Shown: in pieces, positions 25,241-37,963 of the stretch | Layout: every line of letters begins with the position of its first letter | Numbering within the stretch: position 1 is the first letter of the stretch | Origin: Lingula anatina | Taxonomy: Eukaryota; Brachiopoda; Lingulata; Lingulida; Lingulidae | Reading direction: 5' to 3' | Length of the DNA stretch: 56,544 nt | NCBI RefSeq assembly: GCF_001039355.2 | Contig: NW_019775491.1 | Location: 412,680 to 469,223, forward strand | Made by a program: the position numbers and the translations under genes | The notes under the pieces: model-generated | Told to the model about the DNA's origin: nothing | What the model saw: the letters and a program-made list of their open reading frames with translations, nothing else | Database searches by the model: none

Positions 25241-25477
25241 GTATATGGCATACTGTATAATCAGAACCTGTGTTATCAAAATATATTTTGCATCTTGTAG
25301 AATATTTCAGAGCATCATATCATATTAAAAGTCAATTCATGGCTCTTAAGCTGAGATAACTATGAATACTGATAACTCATAGTTCAGTCTGTATGGCTAC
25401 TTTAAGAATTATGACATTTCATGCCTTCACAGAGTAGAGAGCTGGAGACATGGAGAGTACTGTGCAGCCGAGAGCTG

Positions 25478-26562
25478 GTAATACTAAGATGATAGTTTCA
25501 GTGTGGTAGACATTTAATTATAAAGAAGTGGTGTAGGAATTAGTTTCACTTTCTGTGAATTTTTTTCTTGTTGTGTGGTGTCGCATGCTTTCTTTTTCTC
25601 TAGGAAAAGATACATACTAGTACTTTTAAGAGATATACTCTTACACTATCCTTCATTAAAAGTCCCTATGCAAATTGCTTTTTTGAATTTTGATACTTGT
25701 GATATATCTCATCTGACACATTTAAGTTAATGTTACGCATGGTCACATTTGTGTTTATATATGGTAGCAGTAATCATTAGCATGTTGAGTTGAATTATTT
25801 TTCTGAGAGAGAGAGGGAGAGAGAGACTCACACTGCTTGTACCTACAGGATAACCTTAAGATTTTTTAACTGATTTAAATTTGGAAAGTTTCGGTATTTT
25901 TTTGTTTGCCCCTTTTAACACAAAGTAAATTGGTTTAAAGTCCATGTACTACATGTAACTCCAGCTTGCTCTGTCCCAGCCTTACCCTTCTTTCAAAGCT
26001 AATACCAACTATACTAACATTGTTTATTTTGGATGGTTAAATTGAAAAAAATAGCACCCTGAAGAGCATACAAATAAAATCATTTTAATAGCATTGTGGT
26101 ACNGGTCTTTCAGATTCTGCTCAATGTTATGTGGTAGTGGCTAAGAAATAAGCTTCCTATGGCTGTAACACCTAATCAAATAAGACTTTCATGTAGGTTC
26201 TTTCCATTAAACATAATTGGCGACTTTTAGGTTAAAACATTATTGAGACTTTTTTCATTGATACATTATTGAGACTTAGCCATAAGCTGAAACATATAAA
26301 TGAGTTTAATCGACGCAAAAAAATTAATAAAATAATAAATGAAAAAACATTGAGGAAACATCAAAGGTAGGCGCACGTTCTCGTTAATTTTCCCTTCAAT
26401 GATTAAAAAATATTACTTCACACAGTGATTATCTCCTAATCTAGGTGACTGCAAAAATTAAGTTTATACTATTACACAGAGAAAATGCATCTTTTAGGAA
26501 AGAAAGCGTTCAGATGAACATTTGCATGGGAAAAATTATGTCATACAGACTCTATGAAACAG
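25478..26562. other. Non-coding stretch with a single N
   Basis: Where the remaining GDAP2 exons should begin I see none. A single undetermined base at 26102 (GTAC-N-GGTC) may mark an assembly join. A short (GA)n tract lies near 25806-25826. Confidence 0.5.
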
Positions 26563-26645
26563 ACCAGGATGGCCGAGTGGTTAAGGCGTTGGACTTAAGA
26601 TCCAATGGACAAATGTCCGCGTGGGTTCGAACCCCACTTCTGGTA
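26563..26645 (+). tRNA. tRNA-Leu (anticodon TAA)
   Basis: An 83-nt type II tRNA. The acceptor arm ACCAGGA pairs with TTCTGGT (one G-T pair). The anticodon stem TTGGA/TCCAA encloses the loop CTTAAGA with anticodon TAA. It has the long variable arm of leucine tRNAs and the T arm GTGGG TTCGAAC CCCAC. Box A (TGGCCGAGTGG) and box B (GGTTCGAACCC) are present. A T-run a few bases downstream would end RNA polymerase III transcription. No intron. Confidence 0.95.
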
Positions 26646-27118
26646 AACCCTTTTTCTAAAAAATTATTAACAAAAATGAAACACGATAAAGTAGGCCTAT
26701 ATAGGCCTACTAATAAACCCAAATTTATTCCGATGTCAGATCTTTATGGCAAAAGGGAGTATATTGAATTAGACTGAAAATTGCATCGATTGCACATAAT
26801 TCTTTTGACACGACAGTGTTTGATTAAGATTTAAGCCATTTTGTCTAAAAACTCAAAGATGAATACATCAAAGAGAAGTCAGAGAAAGGAGATCTCATTT
26901 TCAGGGTGTCTCATTTTAATATCTTTCACACGCACATCAAGCTGAAAAGTACTAACCTTTGTTGTCTATCCTGTAGATGCGTGTATGACAATACAATCGA
27001 TTTGATATAATTTGCCAAAATGCAGGATGTGCGGTTAGTCTGCAAGTGTGTACAAATACTTAATGTCACTGTATGTGTACGAACTTGGTTTTACACACTT
27101 ATTTGTACAAAGAAGCAA

Positions 27119-28321
27119 TTACTCTGGCATAATACACGGCGGTGCTAGATTGCTAATTCCGCCAAATTTGTTCATGCTGGTTTCCCCGGCAACGTCTGTC
27201 AATTCCATAACGCTCGTACATGCACACCTAGAATCCACCGTCATCACACTGTACGACATCACGGTCGACCTTTGCAGTGTGCTTGCTGACGTCATCGGTC
27301 CGTTTCCATGGCAGCAGCAGCACAGGACATCCTTGGACCGTTTTCTGAACCCCCGAACGAAGATGTAGTACACGAAGAAGTTGAAGGCGGAGTTAAAGGC
27401 GACTAGGAAGTTGGTGATGATGTTGTAGTACCTATGGTTAGGTCCCAAGTCCACGCGTCCCTCCTGTGCGTATAAAATGTGGTTCACGAACACCGGGGTC
27501 TGGCAAAGGAGATAGAGTATTACGATCACGATCAACATGGCGGTGATTCTTCCCTCTCTCTCCCGAATCTTTATCGACTGGAAGGAATGAGAGAGCTGCT
27601 GCCGCTCTGACCGATTTTGACGAAGCGTATTAACGAGGAGGAAACTGCTAATGAGTAAAACGAGTAAAGGAATGCCATATACGAACGTGAGGAAAGAAAT
27701 TGAATGAGCCATGCGCGTTCCTTGATGCAACCCTATTGCAAAAGGAACTACCCTCACTTCCATGGTGTGTGTGCATTCGTTCCACGTCTTTTCCGTCCTC
27801 TGACGGAAGAACCAAAGAGAGTTAAATACAACATCAACCAAAATGAGCACCGTCAGCTTCAACCGATTTCGTCCAGCTGTACTCCAATTGCTAATTTTGA
27901 ACGGATGGGCAATGGCGACATACCGATCTACGGCGACCATCATGATGATCCAAATCGAGGCTGTCAGCGCCATCATGCCGAGCGGATATTCAAACGGCTC
28001 GATGTAGGGCCAAGCACGGAAGTAACCCTGCAGGAGACCGGTCTTTGGGTATATTGACCGGAAGAACTGGAAGAGGAGCGCGTGAACTAAGTAAAAGGTG
28101 TCGGCGACAGAAAGGGCGAGGAGAAAGTAGAAGGTGGACGAGCGCAGACGGTCCACCCATAGGACGGCGAACGTCAGCATGTTGACCACGATGCCCACGA
28201 AACACACGCAGCCCGTCAAGACCGTGTCCACTGCGAACGCAAAGTGGTCGCCATGTTCATCAACAGATGCCACTGTAATGTTTGTACTCGCACAGGTGCT
28301 CGTATTATTATGCATTGTCAA
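27119..28321 (-). CDS. Intronless class A GPCR, FMRFamide-receptor-like
   Basis: A single 400-aa frame. The N-terminus has NxS/T glycosylation sites (NNTSTC, TNITV). Seven hydrophobic segments follow. DRYVAIAHPF is the DRY motif at the end of TM3, LYLLCQTPVFVNHILY is TM6 (CxxP-like), and NSAFNFFVYYIF takes the place of NPxxY in TM7. A palmitoylatable CCCC cluster follows TM7 (KDVLCCCC). The tail is Ser/Thr-rich. This pattern fits invertebrate neuropeptide (FMRFamide-like) receptors; the ligand cannot be told. The usual Cys at the top of TM3 is Glu by my count. Single-exon coding is typical of expanded peptide-receptor families. Its nearest relatives in the window (42439, 45338) are only distantly similar. 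Confidence 0.85.
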   Translation of the reverse strand: MTMHNNTSTCASTNITVASVDEHGDHFAFAVDTVLTGCVCFVGIVVNMLTFAVLWVDRLRSSTFYFLLALSVADTFYLVHALLFQFFRSIYPKTGLLQGYFRAWPYIEPFEYPLGMMALTASIWIIMMVAVDRYVAIAHPFKISNWSTAGRNRLKLTVLILVDVVFNSLWFFRQRTEKTWNECTHTMEVRVVPFAIGLHQGTRMAHSISFLTFVYGIPLLVLLISSFLLVNTLRQNRSERQQLSHSFQSIKIREREGRITAMLIVIVILYLLCQTPVFVNHILYAQEGRVDLGPNHRYYNIITNFLVAFNSAFNFFVYYIFVRGFRKRSKDVLCCCCHGNGPMTSASTLQRSTVMSYSVMTVDSRCACTSVMELTDVAGETSMNKFGGISNLAPPCIMPE

Positions 28322-30063
28322 GAATAATTTCCTGGGGGAATTTACCTTTTGCTTTTCGGTCCTTTATTGTTTATTGTTTTTTATTTTTCAGACTGTAGCA
28401 GAGTTATTGCTCAAGACTTTCTTTTTGATTAATACATCGAGTGGTCCATGGTCCGCTTTGACAACCGGCTTTTTTTTATAGACCAAACTTTTGCTGTACA
28501 CAGATCACCAATGTACCAACAGTATCCGCTTGTTACGTAGTCCTTTAACTCACAATGAGCATTTCTGTCAAATTAGAAATCCAGTATTTTCTTTTAACAA
28601 GACTCCTTCTTGAAAGAATATCCAAACTTTCTTCGTAAGGCTGAAGCAACAACCGAAATTCCGCGAAGAGTGCAACCGTGTTTACTCGACTCTAAATTCT
28701 GATGACAGCGTCACATTGTAAAGTGTTCGTTTTACCATACCTATGTGGCTTTTATACCTTGACGAACGGTGTCGTTCTAAAACGAGTTTCCAATATGTTT
28801 CCTCCATTTCCCTTTGACTTTGAAGTCACTTGAATGACAATTCCCACCGTCAAACGCTTGTTTATTGGACGTAATGGCACTACCTACCTTGAAATTTCCG
28901 GTTCTTTGGATTTGTTTGTGTGTGTGTGTCAAATACCCAGTATACATTTCAGCTGCGTCATATGGGAACTTCACCAATCAGTTGGCAATTGTTTGGTCAT
29001 CAGTTTGCGTTGAATGTATCCATATCTCCATAGAATACGACAGCGCAATTGTTATCTTGGGAATAAGGCGAAATAAGTTTCAAATTTTGTTCCGCTTGTG
29101 ATATAAAGTATCCGATGGCTTCGGTCTTATCAATCATGATTTAATCGGTACAAAAATCGCTCGGAAATAATAGTTGCATTTGCACTGAAATAAACGGTCG
29201 TCCTTTTCCAACGACTTATGTTGTTTTTACTACGCCCTATTAAGTGTCCTTAAATTTGCTCGAGGCTTTTGAGTTAAAAAATAGAGTAAAAATCTCCTGA
29301 CGCCAGCATGATGCAATGTTTTACCAGTAATGATATGATTAATGTCCTGACTATGCTAATCCTTTAGTCTTCAGGGACTTCATTTTTATCCAAATTTGTC
29401 CAGCACAAATCCGTTCAATGATGTATATCTTGAGCTGCCTAATGCCAAAATGCGTGCCAAGCTAGACTGTTCTTTTTTTTCGTATCTCTTAATCACGTAC
29501 GCAACATCGGAGGTGGGGGGGGGGGGGGGGAGAGTTAATTGCTCTTCGCATCCCTCGGTGTTTTAGTATCAGTCAGAACAGACAGATGGCGTGAATACGT
29601 CGTACTGAATTTTGCAAAAACAATGTCATTACCTCAACTGTAAATCCCTTGTACATGGATAATTGATTCCCGCGTGGTTTGCGCTGCGTTTTGGGAGCAG
29701 TGCCTGTCGTGTTCATTTCTTTTATCTGTCTGAATCGAAGTGTGATTCCACATTGGAAATAAATTTTCTATTTGAAGTTGCAGACACGCTATCAGGCTGT
29801 GCATATAAGGTCGACTTTATTTCAGATGTAACTAGGCGTGCAGTAGAGTAGCTGACGTAATTCTTGTATTGGCGATGGCAGCTGCTTTGCCTAGCTCTTA
29901 CTTTAAATTGTATCTTAATGGTAGATCAGGTGATATTATTTACCATTTGGCTGTCACTGAAGACACGGCAAATGATACGTTACGTTCAGTGCACTGTACA
30001 AATACTCCTTTGTAAACTGGCACCGTTGTCTCCCGTCACCATTGTCTGCCTCCCCCCCCCCCC
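28322..30063. other. Intergenic, no gene seen
   Basis: It contains a G-run near 29513-29530 and ends in a C-run at the assembly gap. No supportable coding or RNA feature. Confidence 0.45.
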
Positions 30064-30730
30064 NNNNNNNNNNNNNNNNNNNNNNNNNNNNNNNNNNNNN
30101 NNNNNNNNNNNNNNNNNNNNNNNNNNNNNNNNNNNNNNNNNNNNNNNNNNNNNNNNNNNNNNNNNNNNNNNNNNNNNNNNNNNNNNNNNNNNNNNNNNNN
30201 NNNNNNNNNNNNNNNNNNNNNNNNNNNNNNNNNNNNNNNNNNNNNNNNNNNNNNNNNNNNNNNNNNNNNNNNNNNNNNNNNNNNNNNNNNNNNNNNNNNN
30301 NNNNNNNNNNNNNNNNNNNNNNNNNNNNNNNNNNNNNNNNNNNNNNNNNNNNNNNNNNNNNNNNNNNNNNNNNNNNNNNNNNNNNNNNNNNNNNNNNNNN
30401 NNNNNNNNNNNNNNNNNNNNNNNNNNNNNNNNNNNNNNNNNNNNNNNNNNNNNNNNNNNNNNNNNNNNNNNNNNNNNNNNNNNNNNNNNNNNNNNNNNNN
30501 NNNNNNNNNNNNNNNNNNNNNNNNNNNNNNNNNNNNNNNNNNNNNNNNNNNNNNNNNNNNNNNNNNNNNNNNNNNNNNNNNNNNNNNNNNNNNNNNNNNN
30601 NNNNNNNNNNNNNNNNNNNNNNNNNNNNNNNNNNNNNNNNNNNNNNNNNNNNNNNNNNNNNNNNNNNNNNNNNNNNNNNNNNNNNNNNNNNNNNNNNNNN
30701 NNNNNNNNNNNNNNNNNNNNNNNNNNNNNN
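30064..30730. other. Assembly gap (667 N)
   Basis: Unknown bases, bounded by poly-C on both sides (then CA repeats on the right). This suggests that a simple repeat stopped the assembly. Confidence 0.99.
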
Positions 30731-33147
30731 CCCCCCCCCCCCCACACACACACAAACACACACGTGAAATATCTGTATTCTGTTACCTGTTACTGAATCT
30801 TGGCCCCCTACTCAACATGAACAATAATGGATCTATTGGATACAACAATGGTGGTATGTTATGGAAGGAATACCCTATAGATAAGTGCTGACCAGTCGCA
30901 CGAACAAGGTCAGACCGTGACAGGTCAAGTATAGTTACTGTCCTGAATAAAACTAATTAAAATGTGTCAATTTGCCCCAACATTTGCCTGTAAATACCTC
31001 TCTTCATTTCAAAGAGCAAGTTGACCGAAATCGAAAATTGATCAAAACGTTTAGCAGAAATTTTAGTATGCTTCGACCTGACATAAATCGGTGCTTAGTT
31101 CAACTACATTAAATGTTGCGCGTGTTTAATAACAAAATAGACATGGCTAGCGTTTCAGTCCAATAGTTGTGGACTATTATACACTTATCTTGATCTAAAA
31201 TAGATAGAAATTTTGGTCTACAAGTTAAGACCAATGCCCAGGCTAAGTTTAATATACAAACTCCGGAGCAAGAGGATGCGCCTTCTCAAATTAAGTCATC
31301 AGATCCTATCTGCTTGTTAATTATATTAACACTTGAGGCATGAGATTTAGCCAGCATTCATGCACAGATGATTGCCAAACCGCTGCGAAAGAGATGGATA
31401 GGAGGCAGGCACATGTCAAAAAAGAAAATATATATATATATATATATCGTTTCCTTTGCCGTGTTTGTTTGTGAAAGCTCCGTTAATGGTTTATTGGATC
31501 GACCATTATTATTTGATGGAATTATTATGTCTTGTTGACAACTCCTTAAGCGTGAAATAAGTCATTAGTCATTTCCAATTGACATTCGTCAAAAACAGCG
31601 AGGATTTTTGTCAGTTTCTTTTGCAGTATCGTGGTTCGTAAATGTATTAAAACATAAATTCATGACTGCCACAGAATTGATATGTATAGCCTTCATTAGT
31701 TTGCACTCATACACAACAACTGCCAATAAAGCTTTGAGAATAATAAAACATACATCAAGACATCTCAAAACACGTTAAATGATGTAGCATTTCACGTCGT
31801 TATTTTCCAAGAAATCGACGATAACCCAAGCGATATATCTTACTGGTCTTATCTAATGATATTGACGTCATCAAAGAGTAGCTTTTCTCTGTAATCAATA
31901 CCATCTGATAATATCTGAGTTATAGCTGGATCTAGGTCGGTCTTATTGTTTGTGTGCTTATTGTTCTTGCTCTTCGTTGTTGCGATAGTTTCAGACACAC
32001 CGCGCGGCGTTTGATTACATGTCCAAATCAGCACTGATTACTTAATACAGCTGAAACTTATTGAGTGCTCTTATTTTATTAGTGTGCCAGCAAATCGCGG
32101 CAATGGCAAATCTTCTCATTTATGAGTTTTCTAATTGTTTTGTGTCTGGGAATTGTATATGTCTGTAGGCGTTAATGTAAGGCAAATAACTGAATAAATT
32201 GTGCATCTAATTGGTATTATGGTTGTTGCTGTGGTTCATTCGTTAAACAAGATAATATCGGAGATTATTGCTTCAGGAAGAACGGAAAATTATCGAATCA
32301 TTCGAACTTAATTAACAAAGATGACTTCATAACCATCCGTTTTGTCCGAACAATAAATTATTTTAGAGGCAGAGGCCAATATGTATATAATATACGTGTA
32401 TCTAATATACATGCATAATTTAAAAGAGCCAATGTAAAAGCTTCACCAACCACCAGCGCTGCCTTCTTGATTCATTAGACGTACATGTAACCACAATAGA
32501 AAGGAGAGAGAATAAGTGGGTTCCTTTTTATTCTGAAAAAAACAAAAAAAAAACAAAACTGTATTTAATGTTTAAGGCCTCATGTCTTGGGGGTTCCACC
32601 AACTTTATTCGAAACCCGCTCTTTCTGATAGCATTGTGGTGTTCTCGTAAGGACTACTCTATTTATTAATTTTTTAAAAAATTCAATATTCTTCGATCTG
32701 TGTCAACCATTACTTGTTATCATGCAGTACACAATACTTTCATTAGCAGTGTTGTAAATGAAAAGAAGTCGTTCGTGATCTCAAGCGCCTGACGCACGCG
32801 CGAGACTGAATTAATAAGCTGATATTGTTGCCAGTCGAGTTGGGCAGCGGTCACCTAGAGCGGTCAAATTAGTCCATAAGGTCTCAGCGGAAAATAGGTT
32901 TAGAAATGAGCATGCTACCATTTTGCCAGTGGGAATGCAGTCTAAATCTCATCATTTTAATCAGACGGTCGCAGCGATTACCTCAAGCGCAGGCAACCAG
33001 TGGTGGTGTGCGGGACCGGAAAAATACTATTTTGTTCATTGTGGTGAGATCATCGTAGTCAATGGTGTGCGGGACCGGAAAGATACTATTTTGTTCATTG
33101 TGGTGAGATCATCGTAGTCAATGAATTCGCTGCGGCGTGTCATAGAG
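30731..33147. other. Gene-poor intergenic sequence
   Basis: No convincing exon. It holds an (AT)n tract near 31430-31447 and, at 33005-33122, a 59-bp sequence present twice in tandem (listed separately). Confidence 0.45.
33005..33122. repeat. 59-bp tandem duplication
   Basis: Two adjacent near-identical units, each starting GGTGTGCGGGACCGGAAA and ending CATCGTAGTCAAT, with one visible base difference. Confidence 0.9.
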
Positions 33148-33360
33148 TGTATTCCCATAGATTTAGATCGATCCATCTCGATTGACCCAACTCCCTGGGT
33201 GGTTCACGCTAAATTGATGTCAGCCGAGCGCGCACGGTAGTTAATTACCCCCTTACAGCTTTTAGTAGGCGGGACAGACACCTAAGCCGGCTGAGCTGAC
33301 AGTAATCTAGTGAGACTCCCCACAGGGATAGATCGCTCTAAAATCTGTGGGCATGGGGTC
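33148..33360. mobile_element. Inverted-repeat MITE, copy 2 of the GATCGATC family
   Basis: It starts ATTCCCATAGATTTAGATCG and its reverse strand starts near GCCCACAGATTTTAGAGCG. It aligns with the copy at 13068-13304 in reverse orientation through GGGGAGTCTCACTA and GTCTGTCCCGCCTA blocks. Confidence 0.7.
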
Positions 33361-36170
33361 ATACCTACCCATGTAGTTACAGTTGGGCCGACCTAGCTTT
33401 ACTGGAAACACAACTTCACCCCGTCGTATATACGTCATCAGTCTCGTGACACCATGCTAGTGTTGTCATACAGGAAAAGCCTGCATGTACTAGACCTGCA
33501 GCCGCATGTGTGATTGTAAAGAGGTATGCATGTAACCGGTAGATTCACGTTAACCTTTTGAGACTTTTGGGTGTACTAGTAGGCCAATCGCGCTGCAGTG
33601 TTTAGAAAACACAATCAGCTCTGATATCAGGGGCTTGCTTCTAATTGTAATATTTAGTTCTTATAAATGTTTACATTTAGCTCTTTTAAATTGTAACATT
33701 TAGCCATTTTAATTAAAAGTGATTGTAAGGTGCATTGAGATTTTAATGGAATGCGCCATGTAAGAATAATAATAATTATTATTTAAAAAAGTATACAAGA
33801 TAACACTGTGAGCCATTGAACACTCTTTGTAACAGACTAATAGCGCACCCTGCGGCCAGAGAGTATACAGCAGCAATGTCTCTGAAACAGTGTTATAGAG
33901 ACAAGGTACCGGTATACTAGTAAGTAGCAACTAGATAATCTAGTTGGTTTATTCTCAACAAGAAAGGTTAAATTTGGCATGGGGATAGTTTATTTGATCT
34001 GATAGGATAGTAAATTTTCCAGGGAAGTCAGGAAGGGCTTGTGTCTGTACTGACGATGAAGTTGGGTCATATTGATTCAACTTACCTCAATAAAATAAGA
34101 TGTTCTTATTTGCATATATGAAAACTTTGGCAGCTTTCACCAAAACTCCTAGATTTCCATAAGCCCATGTGTTGCGGTCTTTGGTTCAATATTCTCGGGC
34201 TCTGTTAAAAGTACCATCTTTGCTAACAAACAACCGTAATGCTGCTCGATACGTCAAATATTTTTATTGGGTATAGAATTACATCAGGAGGATTTGAAAG
34301 TGTTTTGTTGGAATCTAAACTAAATATGTAACTTTAAATTTTAATTGAAATATTCGAATCCCGTTTTTCCCATTTATCAGGTAAAGGACTATGAAATGAT
34401 TTGGTAAAGAATAATTATATTTTCAAAATCTTTGTCTGTATTTTTATGCAGCCGCAAAAATTCGAAATGGATAATGAACGGACCGAAAGAGTTTAACTAA
34501 CGATATCTGTTTGACGACCGTGACAATTCTAGATCCGTAAGATTTTTGACATCACCGTATTGCAGATCACCACAAGTTAGTCCACTGAGCAGTGCCCCAC
34601 GGGAATTATGCAATGGCACCTCTGATACTGCCACGGCCTACGGGTTGATGCTTTTTAATTTCTGCCAAAGTATCGGCTCAAGAAAACCGTACGGCCATCG
34701 CCTGCCTCCACTGAAAAAGGTGCATACACGTAGTAAATGCTACCTACGCTTAAGTGTTCAACATTTGGCAAATTTTGTGTATCTTTGATCGGGAACTGTG
34801 TGTGTGCATTTTCATAAGTCTGCGAACGTTCCTAAAACCTTCATTAGTCCTGCACTTCACTTCCATCCACCTTTATATTATGGCACATCTTAATAAAGAC
34901 CGGAGGTTCTGATGGAGACGTTAAGTGGAAAACCCACAACGACCGCCAGTTGAACCTGTCAATCGTGTTGGAACAATTTTGTTGATATATACTTATCGAC
35001 GCTGCGTTTATTATTTGATCAGGAGTCAATTTGTCGGCGTTGTAAAAAAACGTGCCAAGACGCTAGCATGAAGGACTAATCTGATATTCCCCATTTATGT
35101 TAGCATGATCGTGTTTCAAAATATGCCAGCGCACCGAGCCCATCCGTACGACCGAGGGAATATTAACAAATTGCATTTCCGTCACTTTCACACCCCGGCA
35201 GACCTTAATGAAAATTGGCGTTTGCCGGTTCTGACGTTAAGTGGAAAATACACAACAAGCGTTTGTTGATTTCTGTTATAACAGGAACAAAAATGTTGGC
35301 TTAATGGCAGGTGTGGTGCCTATTACTTCCCCGGGGCTTAGTTGGATGTTTTTTAATGTGCCAAGATGAAAGTATTAAAATAATTAGGTAGTTCCTAGTT
35401 TGTAAATAATTGGGTGTTTTTCCGCCGTCTTAATGATCAGTGCGACTCACTCGTATCAAGGAGTTGTAGTTTATTAAAACTCCTTGCTCGTATCTATTTT
35501 GGACTGGATTAATCTTTTGCATTTCGAACAAGTGCTAAATTAGTGAAATTACATGTATGTGTCTAATGATCATTACACCCGTGATCAGTCCTGCATATGC
35601 TTCCTCTGAACGGGCAAAATCAGTGATCTGCCACATATCTTATGTTGGAACAAAGGGTGGACACAGTGGGTGGGCGCCACCCCCAGAACTCCCCCACCCT
35701 CCCGCCCAAGAAAAAAGCGAGGAAAAGAATAAACTTTTCCATCTTTGCGGCGTATAAACATTTGCAGTATCGCCCACAGCTGCTGTTTTATATTTGCCTA
35801 GAGAAACGAGGTAAAAATGCTTGCTCACTGCGACTACCCCCCTCCTCCCTCCCCAGAATGAATAAATGAATCATGGAGAGATAAGAGAAGAGATACTTGA
35901 AAAAAGTCATTCGGACATTGCTGTGTGCAATGTACTTCATCCAGTTTCAACGGCTCTATGATGATACATGTAAGTATTACATTAAAAGTTCGTATCTCAG
36001 CTGCAGAAGCACACCGCTTACAAAACGACAAAGGAAATCCACAGAACACTATTTATTGAAAGTGCAATCCGAATGAAACAGAAATACGGCTATCTTCACA
36101 AGTCAGCGACAAGTGAGAATCATGATGATAAAGTTTTGCCCATTTCTGTAAAGTATACTGAAATTTAGTC
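33361..36170. other. Gene-poor intergenic sequence
   Basis: No exon I can support. A diverged direct repeat occurs about 320 bp apart (around 34885-34945 and 35205-35265), sharing GACGTTAAGTGGAAAA and nearby blocks. Confidence 0.4.
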
Positions 36171-37034
36171 TCCCCAATATTGTGAATTTTAAGTGTTTTT
36201 TTTTTGCCAAAGGTGATAACCACTGAAAAATTGTACACGTAGAACGGCAATGGCGGCCGAAATCTTTTGAAATATATTTTAAAGTCAACATGTAACCGCT
36301 ATTCCGATTCGATATCTGTGTCGATTGCCAATGCATTGTCTTTAGTTATACAATAATGCACTTTCTGATGCTAAATTAATGTGGAGAGAGAACCGGTCTC
36401 TTTCCGTTCGAGGGGTTTTTCAATTTTTAATTAACATGTTCATTTTCTCTGCATTTTAAATATTTATAATAAAACTGCCAGTGTTTTACATTGTGGTGCA
36501 GCTTCATGATTACAAAGACAATTTTAAATATGTTTGAGTGCTGAAAGTTATAATGGCTTTCAGATGTGTAATTCTCTCTTCAGTTTCGTCTCCTTGGCCG
36601 ATGTACGCACCTTCTCAGGCTGCCGCACACGGAAAAAGTTCCCGATGTACACGCCGTCGTCTGCCTTGCACAGCCAGGGACTATTTCTCACGCGGTTTAA
36701 GGTGAAACGGAGCTCAGAGTTGTGCGTGAGGAGGCCTGAAATATGGAATAATTTCGTTCCTAAAACGTGGTAGTTGTTATTGTAACTAACTCTAAAAGAG
36801 ATACCGTCATCACTGAATAAATAATTAAGAGTTCACTAATTTAATAAAGAAAGAAAGAAAGAAAGAAAAGAATACAAATTGAATATATAAAAAATAATAA
36901 ATAGATATTACAATCATATAAACAACTGAAATTAGATTAATAAACAAAGCAGTAAGATTCAAGTTTCCCTGACTTCATTAAGTGGTTGATCGGAAAATGT
37001 CGCATTACTTGTCAAAAATAGACAACTACAAGCA
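36171..37034. repeat. Tandem duplication, unit 1
   Basis: About 0.86 kb that recurs at 37078-37963 with only scattered differences and a shorter GAAA microsatellite. On the minus strand at 36560-36735 it carries a full copy of the kinase-like gene's last exon, with acceptor and stop. The units are separated by about 43 bp containing an N at 37076. Confidence 0.9.
36560..36735 (-). pseudogene. Duplicate terminal exon of the kinase-like gene
   Basis: It is identical in length (176 nt) and in predicted protein to the exon at 37461-37636 and keeps the CAG acceptor and TGA. It could act as an alternative last exon or be an assembly artefact. Confidence 0.7.
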
Positions 37035-37077
37035 GGGGCGTAACCAGACCATTTAAAATTGTACGCACAGATTTTNA

Positions 37078-37747
37078 CCCCAATATTGTGAATTTTAAGT
37101 GTTTTTTTTGCCAAAGGTGATAACCACTGAAAAATTGTACACGTAGAACGGCAATGGCGGCCGAAATCTTTTGAAATATATTTTAAAGTCAACATGTAAC
37201 CGCTATTCCGATTCGATATCTGTGTCGCTTGCCAATTGTCTTTAGTTATACAATAATGCACTTTCTGATGCTAAATTAATGTGGAGAGAGAACCGGTCTC
37301 TTTCCGTTCGAGGGGTTTTTCAATTTTTAATTAACATGTTCATTTTCTCTGCATTTTAAATATTTATAATAAAACTGCCAGTGTTTTACATTGTGGTGCA
37401 GCTTCATGATTACAAAGACAATTTTTAAATATGTTTGAGTGCTGAAAGTTATAATGGCTTTCAGATGTGTAATTCTCTCTTCAGTTTCGTCTCCTTGGCC
37501 GATGTACGCACCTTCTCAGGCTGCCGCACACGGAAAAAGTTCCCAATGTACACGCCGTCATCTGCCTTGCACAGCCAGGGACTATTTCTCACGCGGTTTA
37601 AGGTGAAACGGAGCTCAGAGTTGTGCGTGAGGAGGCCTGAAATATGGAATAATTTCGTTCCTAAAACGTGGTAGTTGTTATTGTAACTAACTCTAAAAGA
37701 GATACCGTCATCACTGAATAAATAATTAAGAGTTCACTAATTTAATA

Positions 37748-37795
<48 letters not shown>

Positions 37796-37963
37796 AAAGA
37801 ATACAAATTGAATATATAAAAAATAATAAATAGATATTACAATCATATAAACAACTGAAATTAGATTAATAAACAAAGCAGTAAGATTCAAGTTCCCCTG
37901 ACTTCATTAAGTGGTTGATCGGAAGATGTCGCATTACTTGTCAAAAATAGACAACTACAAGCC
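37078..37963. repeat. Tandem duplication, unit 2
   Basis: The second copy, adjoining the rest of the kinase-like gene. Its (GAAA)n tract at about 37747-37797 is longer than in unit 1. Confidence 0.9.

Noticed and set aside
25433-25477. Possible seventh GDAP2 exon
   Set aside because: It has AG/GT ends and the right phase, but the 15 encoded residues do not resemble the expected segment after the macro domain.
26445-26777. 110-codon open frame on the + strand
   Set aside because: It runs straight through the tRNA-Leu gene and has no splice or domain support.
29864-30796. Long open frames over the N gap
   Set aside because: They are open only because unknown bases contain no stops.
36534-36773. 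Identical 79-codon plus-strand frames at 36534 and 37435
   Set aside because: Antisense shadows of the duplicated kinase exon, which has proper splice site, phase and stop on the minus strand.
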